From assembly GCF_020782115.1 (NCBI RefSeq), contig NZ_JAJGMW010000035.1, positions 1 to 35,719 on the forward strand: a DNA stretch of 35,719 bases, in the 5' to 3' direction. The position numbers were made by a program, and so were the translations under genes. A model generated the notes under the pieces. The model did no database searches. It had not been told where the DNA came from and was given only the letters and a program-made list of their open reading frames with translations. Each line of letters starts with the position of its first letter. The stretch's first letter is position 1. Of the stretch, positions 1-6,076 are shown piece after piece. Origin of the DNA: Leeuwenhoekiella parthenopeia (GTDB taxonomy: Bacteria > Bacteroidota > Bacteroidia > Flavobacteriales > Flavobacteriaceae).

Positions 1-175
1 ATCTATACCAACAATTAAAAACGTATTTTAGTTATTACAATACAAAAAGAAGGCATCAGGGAATAGAAAACGAAATACCGCTGGTAAAGTATTTAAACAA
101 ACAACAAAAAGCAGCTTAGTCAATATAACCGGAACTTAATTTAAGCTGAAAACTGCCCTACAAATGGGGGGATGC

Positions 176-679
176 TCATATTTCACTTCGCATATTGTTC
201 ATTGCAACGCTTTTATCATACTGCACCTCTTTTACAGTTTGAATACCCAGTTCTCTGGCAGTTCGTTCTGCGGCCAGCTGGCTTTGTTTTCCGATATAAC
301 TGTCATTGTATGCCCTGCCATTTAAATCAATACGGTTTACATAAAGGTGCACGTGGGTATGCTCCTTATCCCGATGCACAAAAGCGACCACCTGGTGTTC
401 TATTAACTTCATTTGTTCCAGAAAAACTTTAGTTAGACGGGCCAAATCCTCCTTACTCATACTGGCGCCATCTTTTATTGTAGGGCTTAGAATAAAGCTT
501 AAGATGTTGCGCTCACAGTTTTGATTGAGTTGTTGTACGGCTCTAAACTCCTGTGTGATTTCTTCCGGAGTTTCACCAACGATTAAATGACTGTATATTT
601 GCTCAGCTTCCTTCTCAGGATTATTTCCGTAGCGAATGGCTCCCAGAGTACTGGATATGGAACTTCCTTTTCCGATCAT
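176..679 (-). CDS. MobB-like relaxase, C-terminally truncated
   Basis: Relaxase/mobilization nuclease domain protein of the Bacteroidota MobB type (MOBP-like), which nicks oriT and stays covalently bound to the transferred strand. Seen: N-terminal MIGKGSSIS start with candidate nucleophile Tyr17, and the metal-binding histidine motif HRDKEHTHVHLYVNRID at residues 102-118 (His107, His109, His111). At 167 residues it is much shorter than the 300-400 I expect for the family; it ends after NNMRSEI, where homologues as I remember them continue with a long C-terminal region. Neither of the other two forward frames past the stop continues the protein, so a deletion or junction is more likely than a single frameshift. 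Its ATG overlaps the mobC stop (ATGA), which implies coupled translation. Probably a decayed or non-functional relaxase; the catalytic domain itself looks intact. Confidence 0.85.
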   Translation of the reverse strand: MIGKGSSISSTLGAIRYGNNPEKEAEQIYSHLIVGETPEEITQEFRAVQQLNQNCERNILSFILSPTIKDGASMSKEDLARLTKVFLEQMKLIEHQVVAFVHRDKEHTHVHLYVNRIDLNGRAYNDSYIGKQSQLAAERTARELGIQTVKEVQYDKSVAMNNMRSEI

Positions 680-972
680 GGTATAATGCTTTTAAGGTGC
701 TTTTTGATTTCTGCAGCAACCAGATTGACTTCTTCACTAAGCTTTGGATTTCCTTTTTTATACATATTGCCAATGCGTTTAAAGTTATTGTGATACTTCA
801 CCAACATTTTATAGGTATTGATATGCTCTTCGCTCATCCGCGCAGTGATCTGTTGATCCATCAGGCATTTTCTGCAAAAAGTACTCAGGCTTAAGCCTGC
901 AGCTTTTGCTTTTACCTGCAATAGTTTTTTCTCATACACGCTACATCTGAATTTGATAAGAGCTCGTTTCAT
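676..972 (-). CDS. mobC: MobC/MobA-like relaxosome accessory protein
   Basis: Small basic 98-residue protein of the plasmid mobilization MobC family. The N-terminal half (RCSVYEKKLLQVKAKAAG, about residues 9-26) reads as a ribbon-helix-helix start followed by LSLSTFCRKCL; the C-terminal half is helical and charged. In the family this protein binds oriT and helps the relaxase open the strand. It is followed with a 4-base ATGA overlap by the MobB-like relaxase, the usual order in Bacteroidota mobilizable elements, and a strong hairpin (1010-1040) lies directly upstream. Start is the ATG at 972. Family assignment rests on context and composition as much as on motifs. Confidence 0.8.
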   Translation of the reverse strand: MKRALIKFRCSVYEKKLLQVKAKAAGLSLSTFCRKCLMDQQITARMSEEHINTYKMLVKYHNNFKRIGNMYKKGNPKLSEEVNLVAAEIKKHLKSIIP

Positions 973-1009
973 CGTTTGTTAATTTTTCTTTGCAACCATC
1001 GGGAGCAAA

Positions 1010-1040
1010 GCAAGATTGTGGCCACAGCCACACATCTTGC
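1010..1040. other. candidate oriT hairpin upstream of mobC
   Basis: Nested inverted repeat: GCAAGAT (1010-1016) and TGTGGC (1017-1022), a 4-base loop CACA, then GCCACA (1027-1032), one bulged C, and ATCTTGC (1034-1040). This makes a 13-bp stem with one bulge. It sits 37 bases before the mobC start codon in the 89-base gap between primase and mobC. There is no T-run on the minus side, so it is not a typical terminator of the primase gene. In Bacteroides mobilizable elements oriT commonly lies just upstream of the mob genes and includes an inverted repeat beside the nick site. The oriT role is inferred. Confidence 0.5.
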
Positions 1041-1061
1041 CCTGATGCCCAGAAATCATTT

Positions 1062-1916
1062 TTAATCGGTTTTCATCAGCCAGTCATTTAAGTCTTTTTC
1101 AGCTTTATAGAATGAAGATTTATCGATACAATTGGGATTTTGATTCAGGAAGAATGCGGTAGCTTTTCTACCGGCTTTATCCTGATCTAGATACAGTTCA
1201 ATAGCATTGTACTGATCAAAATGGACAAGTGCTTTATTCGTAAAAGCAATGGAGTTTAAGATCAGAAAATCAGTTTCACGTTTAAGATTCGGATAGATCG
1301 TATTGAGTGACAGGAGATCGAACATTCCCTCCAGAACTATTAAATGCTGAGACTCATTTTTAATATAGGTCAGATCTTTTGGTGAGCTGGATGATTTGAA
1401 ATAGGTGTTTCTAAGTTCCCAACCTGCAGAATTGTTTTTGAGTCCAATGGAAAAACCGTATTTATCATTAATTGTATAGTGAACCTCCCTACAAAAAGTA
1501 TTAGCTACTGTTCGGCTAATTTTTCGTTTGTTCAAATACTGTAAAAGAGCCGGATGTTGGATGAACTGTACCTTTTTAATTTCAATTCCAGATTCCTTTG
1601 AATTATTTTCCTCTCGTATTATATTATTATCATTCCCGGTACTAACCTGAGCTAGAATTTCTAAGGCACCGCTGACAGATACCCTGGAGAGTTCACAAAC
1701 CATATCGATGCAGTTTCCGCCTTTACCGATTCCGTGGTCGTACCAGCAGTTTAATATTTTGGAAACTTTAAAGGATGCCTGAGTTTCTGACCGCAGGGGA
1801 CTCAGAAACCAGGCTTCCTTTTCCGAATTGCGAGTGGGAAGGTGTCCTAAAAATCCCAGCGCCTTAACGATGGAAATTTTTCGGGCACTTTCACACGATA
1901 GTTTTTTTCTTTTCAT
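1062..1916 (-). CDS. Toprim-domain DNA primase of mobile element
   Basis: 284-residue primase-like protein of the type found in Bacteroidota conjugative and mobilizable elements. The C-terminal half is a Toprim domain: LIVLEGMFD with the conserved Glu196, then YLDQDKAGR with Asp244, Asp246 and Gly249, the residues that bind catalytic metal. The N-terminal part aligns in layout with the CHC2 zinc-binding domain of DnaG (residues 36-72, SPLRSETQASFKV then HGIGKGGNCIDMV), but the usual zinc-binding Cys/His set is not complete. It probably makes primers for replication of the excised element together with the VirE-like ATPase gene upstream. A long repeat-rich gap of 241 bases separates the two genes. 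Confidence 0.82.
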   Translation of the reverse strand: MKRKKLSCESARKISIVKALGFLGHLPTRNSEKEAWFLSPLRSETQASFKVSKILNCWYDHGIGKGGNCIDMVCELSRVSVSGALEILAQVSTGNDNNIIREENNSKESGIEIKKVQFIQHPALLQYLNKRKISRTVANTFCREVHYTINDKYGFSIGLKNNSAGWELRNTYFKSSSSPKDLTYIKNESQHLIVLEGMFDLLSLNTIYPNLKRETDFLILNSIAFTNKALVHFDQYNAIELYLDQDKAGRKATAFFLNQNPNCIDKSSFYKAEKDLNDWLMKTD

Positions 1917-1943
1917 CTGTAACTAGTTTAAAAATCTCAAAAC

Positions 1944-2134
1944 ATCCTACCATCTTACCCATCCCAGTAAATACGGGATTTGAGAAGCGGGGTAGGTTGC
2001 TTTTTCATCCTACCCATCCTACCACACAATTGTGGTAAGTTGGGTAGGATTGTGGTAAGATGATTTCTAAAGATCCTACCACAAATGAGCCTACTGTTTA
2101 TAGGGTCTTAAAAGATTTGTGGTAGGATGGTAAG
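1944..2134. repeat. CCTACC-type repeat cluster, candidate origin or operator
   Basis: The gene-free stretch between primase and VirE-like gene holds seven exact CCTACC/GGTAGG hexamers (1946, 1991, 2009, 2018, 2043, 2075, 2121) and four CTTACC/GGTAAG variants (1954, 2034, 2054, 2129), on both strands. Five of them extend to TACCACA/TGTGGTA. Two arms, ATCCTACCACAAAT (2073-2086) and its exact reverse complement (2115-2128), form a perfect 14-bp inverted repeat; another 7-bp pair is at 2020-2026 and 2031-2037. Such iteron-like clustering beside primase and helicase-type genes suggests a replication origin of the excised element or a multi-site operator. Function is inferred; the repeats are directly visible. 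Confidence 0.8.
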
Positions 2135-2157
2135 AGGATTTACTCTTTTTTCTTTCA

Positions 2158-3336
2158 TCAGCTTAATTCATAGGGTGATTCTGTAAACTTTCGCTTTGCT
2201 AAATAGCCGTAAATTCTACGTTTGGGATGTTTGATTTTTTGAAAACCAAATCCTGAGAGGGCGCGTCCCAGATTGATCTGACTGATGCGTATATTCAGAC
2301 AATTAAGGCTGAGCATAATATCTGTTGCCGTCACAAAATCCTTTTGATTGGTAGACTTTTCGTAGTACTTCGCAATGAGTTCCTGTTCAGTAGTCATTTT
2401 AGTGTACTTCTGATTGCGCTCTTCATTTTCATTCACATCCTTTACCGTTAATTCCGGATTGAAGTTTGGATCTCTATAGGCCAGATGATAAGCCTGGCTC
2501 CAAACGTCAGCAATAGCAACTTCCTTTTTATAGTTGAAGTCTATAGGTCCCATTAGTTCAAAACAGAGCCAGCGTACCGAACCGGTCTCATCATTTAAAA
2601 AGGAAGACATATTGGTCGAACCCACAAAAGAGCAAATGCGTGGAAGAATGGTGTTCTTTCGGTCATAAGGCAAGCGTTCATTGATAAAGGTTTTTGAGAA
2701 AAAAGCTTTGAGTGCATTGACATCATTTTTTGAAAGTACAGCCAGTTCATCGAGATTGTAGAGAAAGTTTCTACAGAGCTGAATACGGGCATCTTTATCA
2801 CTATTGATATCTTCCGCCATATATTCTGCCAATTCAGGAGGGCAGAGGTAGCGGCACCAGGTTGATTTACCCGAACTCTGACCACTATGGCTGATGATTA
2901 GGGCCTGCTTGTTGAAATAAGCAGGCTCCAGAGCGCATTTGATAGCTCTAACCAGCCATTTCTTAAAATGGTACACAAATACCTCGTGCTCGTAAAGGGG
3001 AACGAAAGAAGCGAGCTTTTCGATATGATCCTGACCATCCCAACTCTGAAGTGATTCAAAATATTCTCGTATCGGATTATAGGTTTCGATAAGTTCGGAT
3101 TTAATTAGAATCTCCAGCTTTGAAGTACTAATATCGATCCCTGCTTTGGTCAGTTCGATAATAAGCGAATTCAAGTTTAGATAGCTCCAGTGCTTTTTTT
3201 GTTTCAGCGATATTTGAAAATCGTGAGAGATTTCGTTGTAAAGGATATCGTATTTCTCAAACAGATATTCGCTGGCATAATCGTAAACGGTCTTCTTTTT
3301 AGGATCCTTAACCTGATAAAGTTTATTGTTTTCCAT
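2158..3336 (-). CDS. VirE/VapE-like P-loop ATPase of mobile element
   Basis: 392-residue protein of the virulence-associated E (VirE/VapE) family, related to phage P4-type superfamily 3 helicases. Seen: Walker A GQSSGKST (152-159), Walker B-like FLYNLDELA with Asp196 and Glu197, a sensor-like FVGSTN (237-242) and TGSVRWL with candidate arginine finger Arg255. The N-terminal 100 residues lead into a short helical region with NPIREYFESLQSWDG (about 87-101), common before the ATPase core in this family; the last 80 residues look like a winged-helix tail. It probably unwinds or loads onto DNA during element replication, with the Toprim primase downstream. It starts 18 bases after the stop of the excisionase-like gene, so the two are likely co-transcribed. 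Confidence 0.85.
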   Translation of the reverse strand: MENNKLYQVKDPKKKTVYDYASEYLFEKYDILYNEISHDFQISLKQKKHWSYLNLNSLIIELTKAGIDISTSKLEILIKSELIETYNPIREYFESLQSWDGQDHIEKLASFVPLYEHEVFVYHFKKWLVRAIKCALEPAYFNKQALIISHSGQSSGKSTWCRYLCPPELAEYMAEDINSDKDARIQLCRNFLYNLDELAVLSKNDVNALKAFFSKTFINERLPYDRKNTILPRICSFVGSTNMSSFLNDETGSVRWLCFELMGPIDFNYKKEVAIADVWSQAYHLAYRDPNFNPELTVKDVNENEERNQKYTKMTTEQELIAKYYEKSTNQKDFVTATDIMLSLNCLNIRISQINLGRALSGFGFQKIKHPKRRIYGYLAKRKFTESPYELS

Positions 3337-3354
3337 AGCTCTGGGTTTACGGGT

Positions 3355-3639
3355 CTATGAAATTTTTGGACTCTTTGAATAGGTAGAAGAATCTTTAGAA
3401 CTGGTTTCGCAGTTCTTTTTGTTCTGTAATAACCACCGCTCAAGCGCTTCGCGTTCAAAATAGACAAGCTTACCATTGGGCTTACTGTGCGGAATAATAC
3501 CTGAAGAAGTTAATCTGTACAAATAGCTCCGAGACATTCCTGTATAGTCACAGGCTTCATCAAGGGTGAGTACCTTTTTGTTGGCTAGTAATAGCGATTC
3601 AATGCGTGCCAGCCTTTCGTCTAAATTAATGTTGTTCAT
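3355..3639 (-). CDS. helix-turn-helix excisionase-like protein
   Basis: 94-residue DNA-binding protein. Residues 20-70 match the MerR-like/excisionase helix-turn-helix layout (LTLDEACDYTGMSRSYLYRL, then IIPHSKPNGKLVYFEREALERWL), preceded by a short coiled segment and followed by a low-complexity Ser/Lys tail. In Bacteroidota elements such proteins act as excisionase/recombination directionality factors or as regulators of the downstream replication and mobilization genes. It is first in the leftward run and lies 28 bases downstream of a perfect 14-bp palindrome (3667-3680), a plausible binding site for itself or another regulator. Which of the two roles it has cannot be told from sequence. 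Confidence 0.82.
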   Translation of the reverse strand: MNNINLDERLARIESLLLANKKVLTLDEACDYTGMSRSYLYRLTSSGIIPHSKPNGKLVYFEREALERWLLQNKKNCETSSKDSSTYSKSPKIS

Positions 3640-3666
3640 CGTATTCGGTTTTAAAGTGAATAGAGA

Positions 3667-3680
3667 ACAAAGCGCTTTGT
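3667..3680. promoter_or_regulatory. 14-bp perfect palindrome before excisionase-like gene
   Basis: ACAAAGCGCTTTGT reads the same on both strands and ends 28 bases before the start codon of the helix-turn-helix gene. The position suits an operator overlapping its promoter or leader. No clear TAnnTTTG box was found here, so the exact promoter is unresolved. Confidence 0.4.
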
Positions 3681-3791
3681 CTGTTTATGTTTGAATTCCT
3701 GAACTAAAAGTAAAAAAGGTGACGATGTAATACCTTTTTTGAAGGAAGTAGTTATTTACAAATGAATGATCGAATAGAAAATAAATTATAG

Positions 3792-3947
3792 GGATTATTA
3801 AAATTTTCTAATACCAATTCTTATCAAATAAAATTAGACAGAATAACTTTTGAAGACTTATTAACAAGAAAAGACTGTTTTGATTTAAAATTAGGAGTTC
3901 GAAAACAGCATTTCGCTGTCATTTGGGATGGTTATCAGAACGATTAA
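3792..3947 (+). pseudogene. possible relic coding fragment
   Basis: The roughly 505-base gap 3640-4144 has no convincing intact gene. One plus frame is open for 52 codons (3792-3947) without a usable start codon, and its second half has a protein-like composition (for example FEDLLTRKDC and QHFAVIWDGYQND before the stop). It may be the tail of a gene lost when the element decayed. I do not recognise a family. The rest of the gap is AT-rich and featureless to me apart from the palindrome at 3667. Confidence 0.2.
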
Positions 3948-4144
3948 ATATAGATATTGAACTAAAAATGATTTTTTTAAGAAATCGAATTCTAGATTAT
4001 TCTATTTAATATTATTTATAGATAAATAATTTAGATTGGTAAACAAAGGCCTTTTTGAAGTGTTAAAAATGTTAAAGTTTTACCTATGTTGTACCTTTAG
4101 TGAGTCAGGCAGCTACAAATTAATGTAACTGCCTGATTATCAAG

Positions 4145-4218
4145 TAGCGAGAGGGGGGCACGATCCCCCGACCTCCGGGTTATGAATCCGACGCTCTAAC
4201 CAGCTGAGCTACCTCGCC
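4145..4218 (-). tRNA. tRNA-Met (CAT), elongator type
   Basis: The minus strand folds into a full 74-base cloverleaf: acceptor GGCGAGG paired with TCTCGCT, D-arm GCTC/GAGC, anticodon loop TTCATAA giving CAT, T-stem GGGGG/CCCCC, discriminator A at 4145, with no encoded CCA. G1 pairs with T72, unlike an initiator tRNA. Two oddities: the T-loop is ATCGTGC, so the usual T54-A58 pair is exchanged for A54-T58, and the anticodon stem has an A31/C39 mismatch beside the loop. The mobile element lies at the gene's 3' end, the usual insertion side for tyrosine integrases. A strong promoter is 38 bases upstream. Confidence 0.95.
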
Positions 4219-4255
4219 AAAATGTAAATGTGCTCAGGCCTTCCCTAAGCGGGTG

Positions 4256-4286
4256 CAAATATAAAAACATTTGTTTAGCTGGCAAG
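4256..4286 (-). promoter_or_regulatory. promoter of tRNA-Met
   Basis: On the minus strand CTTG (4283-4286) is followed after 19 bases by TATATTTG (4256-4263), an exact Bacteroidota-type -7 box TAnnTTTG. Transcription would start about 30 bases before the mature tRNA 5' end. The sequence after the box (CACCCGC) resembles other stable-RNA promoters of the group. Confidence 0.7.
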
Positions 4287-4449
4287 CAGGATATTTATAA
4301 AATAACACCTTGCTATTAAATAAAACTACATCTGTAAGAAATTTCTTTTAGTAAGAGGTTTCTGAACTTATTATGATATAAGAATCGCTTTGAGTTCTAT
4401 AGAAAACACTTCGATTAAGAATGTGATTAGTGTGATATAGTATTTTGTT

Positions 4450-4618
4450 CATTTTCTTTGCTTGTCCAAAGAAAACGAACCAAAAGAAAGGACACTTTTT
4501 CTTAGGCATTTTTGCCTTATCAGGCAAAACCGCAAAAACTCCCCTAAATTTTCTCCAGGGCTTCGAAAATTTTTAACGGCGATCTTTTGCTATGCTGAAG
4601 AAAAAGAAGCCTAAAGAA
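4450..4618. repeat. candidate dispersed intergenic repeat
   Basis: The 563-base gap 4219-4781 holds no supported gene. Its middle section has hairpin-forming DNA: TTTTGCC (4510-4516) with GGCAAAA (4523-4529), and near-complementary outer ends (TTCTTAGGC near 4500, GCCTAAAGAA near 4609-4618). The section resembles intergenic repeats I recall from flavobacterial genomes, beginning with a CTTGTCCAAAGAAAACGAAC-like segment. Copy number cannot be tested within this window. The remainder of the gap is AT-rich spacer; a weak -7-like box TATATTGG is at 4758-4765, before the next gene. Confidence 0.35.
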
Positions 4619-4781
4619 TATATTAGATCATATCATTAAAATTTATTTGGTAGTAGTATTAATTGTAGGTTCTTTCGTAAATCATCGAAGAAGCCTTTGG
4701 AAAGCATCGATAAAATAAAAAAATACCCCTAATCTTTTTTACTGTACAATTAATATTTATATTGGCAACCCAACCGAATAA

Positions 4782-5180
4782 ATGACCATGGAAGAAAAAG
4801 TAAAATTTGAAATCGAGTTCCCTATACAGGCCTCACCGTCTTTATTATATCAATATATGTCCTCACCTTCAGGTATGTCTGAGTGGTTTGCAGATAATGT
4901 AAACTCTCGTGGAGAGTACTATACCTTTATTTGGAATGGGAGTGAGGAGAAAGCAAAACTGCTGGGTAAAAAAAGCGACGAGCGCATTAAATTCCGTTGG
5001 ATGGATGATGTGGAAGATGAAAACCTGTATTTCTTTGAATTACGCATCCAAGTAGATGAGATCACTAAAGATGTTTCCCTGATCGTTACAGACTTTGCCG
5101 AACCTGATGAAATTGATGAAGGCAAGATGTTCTGGGAAAACCAGATCTCAGAACTGAAACACATCATCGGTTCTAACTAG
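4782..5180 (+). CDS. START-like domain protein
   Basis: 132-residue SRPBCC/START-like protein of the kind conserved in Bacteroidota. Seen: an opening beta strand, the segment ASPSLLYQYMSSPSGMSEWF (17-36), then the alternating strands and long C-terminal helix (about 110-130) typical of the helix-grip fold used to bind hydrophobic ligands. Ligand and role are not known to me. Two start codons are possible, ATG at 4782 and ATG at 4788; homologues as I recall begin close to the second, so a 130-residue product is equally likely. The gene is followed by a hairpin terminator at 5206-5233. Confidence 0.88.
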   Translation: MTMEEKVKFEIEFPIQASPSLLYQYMSSPSGMSEWFADNVNSRGEYYTFIWNGSEEKAKLLGKKSDERIKFRWMDDVEDENLYFFELRIQVDEITKDVSLIVTDFAEPDEIDEGKMFWENQISELKHIIGSN

Positions 5181-5205
5181 AAAGCAGTACATAAAACGTA
5201 TATTT

Positions 5206-5233
5206 GTCCCTTCTAAAAAAAGGGACTTTTTTT
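5206..5233 (+). terminator. hairpin terminator abutting the next start codon
   Basis: GTCCCTT (5206-5212) and AAGGGAC (5220-5226) form a perfect 7-bp stem around a 7-base loop, followed by seven Ts (5227-5233) and immediately by the ATG of the aminotransferase gene. It fits an intrinsic terminator for the START-like gene. A -7 box TATATTTG (5199-5206) overlaps its first base, so the next gene's promoter is interlocked with it. Confidence 0.65.
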
Positions 5234-6076
5234 ATGGTAAATTTTGACGGAACACTTACCGATAATCCACAGTTTTCGCCTAATAACAGGGGTATGTTTT
5301 ACGGGGATGCAGTATTTGAAACCCTGCGCTACTCGGGTGATAAAATCGTATTCTGGGAAGATCATTATTTTAGACTGATGGCCTCAATGCGTATTTTACG
5401 CATGCAAATCCCCATGCAGTATACCCCCGAATATTTTCAGGAAGAACTGCTGCGCTTAATTGAAGCCTGCGGATTAACCGGAAAACCCGCCAGAATTAGA
5501 CTTACGGTTATACGAAATGAGGGAGGCACTTACCTTCCCACAGACAACGGCGTTTTTTATTATGCCCTGGCCGGTGAACTGGATCAGCCTTTTTACGTTT
5601 TAAGCGATAAGCCTTATGAAGTAGAGCTGTATAAAGATCATTATCTAAATGCAGATCTGCTTTCGACATTAAAAACGGCCAATAAGTTAATCAACGTCAC
5701 CGGAAGTATTTTTGCTGAGGAAAACGGTTTTCAAAATTGCCTGCTTTTAAACACCAATAAATCTGTTGCCGAAGCCCTCAATGGAAATCTCTTTTTGGTA
5801 AAAGGGACTACTATAAAAACACCACCGCTTACAGACGGTTGCCTGCGCGGCATCATTCGTAAACAGTTGATCGAGATTTTGGGCAAGCTGGATACTTATA
5901 CGCTTGAAGAAGCTTCAATCTCGCCATTTGAGCTTCAGAAGGCAGATGAACTGTTTATTACCAATTCCATACAGGGTATTGTGCCTGTGACCAAATACCG
6001 CAAAAAAACCTACGATACAAAAGTTGCTAAAGATTTGCTGGGTAAGCTCAACGCTAAGGTGCGTCTGGCAAATTAG
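5234..6076 (+). CDS. class IV aminotransferase (PabC/IlvE type)
   Basis: PLP-dependent fold-type IV enzyme, 280 residues. Seen: NNRGMFYGDAVFETLRY (17-33), the PLP-lysine segment LSTLKTANKL with Lys147, VAEALNGNLFLVKG (178-191), and KADELFITNSIQGIVPV (236-252), all hallmarks of the branched-chain aminotransferase/4-amino-4-deoxychorismate lyase family. Which of the two reactions it performs (folate or amino-acid route) cannot be decided. I start at ATG 5234: an in-frame TTG at 5204 lies inside the likely -7 promoter box TATATTTG and the terminator stem, so it would not be transcribed properly. Its stop is directly adjacent to the stop of the convergent yqgE-like gene, with no spacer. Confidence 0.88.
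   Translation: MVNFDGTLTDNPQFSPNNRGMFYGDAVFETLRYSGDKIVFWEDHYFRLMASMRILRMQIPMQYTPEYFQEELLRLIEACGLTGKPARIRLTVIRNEGGTYLPTDNGVFYYALAGELDQPFYVLSDKPYEVELYKDHYLNADLLSTLKTANKLINVTGSIFAEENGFQNCLLLNTNKSVAEALNGNLFLVKGTTIKTPPLTDGCLRGIIRKQLIEILGKLDTYTLEEASISPFELQKADELFITNSIQGIVPVTKYRKKTYDTKVAKDLLGKLNAKVRLAN

Noticed and set aside
160-180. G-rich stretch GGGGGGATGC next to the relaxase end, resembling the tRNA 3' end (GGGGGGCACG)
   Set aside because: Only about seven bases match, too few for an attachment site; a real attL should repeat a longer part of the tRNA 3' end.
4450-4618. A 40-50 codon minus-strand ORF through the intergenic repeat
   Set aside because: It is interrupted by stops at its upstream end, has no start codon and reads like repeat-derived sequence.
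5204-5233. N-terminal extension of the aminotransferase from TTG 5204
   Set aside because: The TTG lies inside a -7 promoter box and a terminator stem, and the extra ten residues are not family-like.
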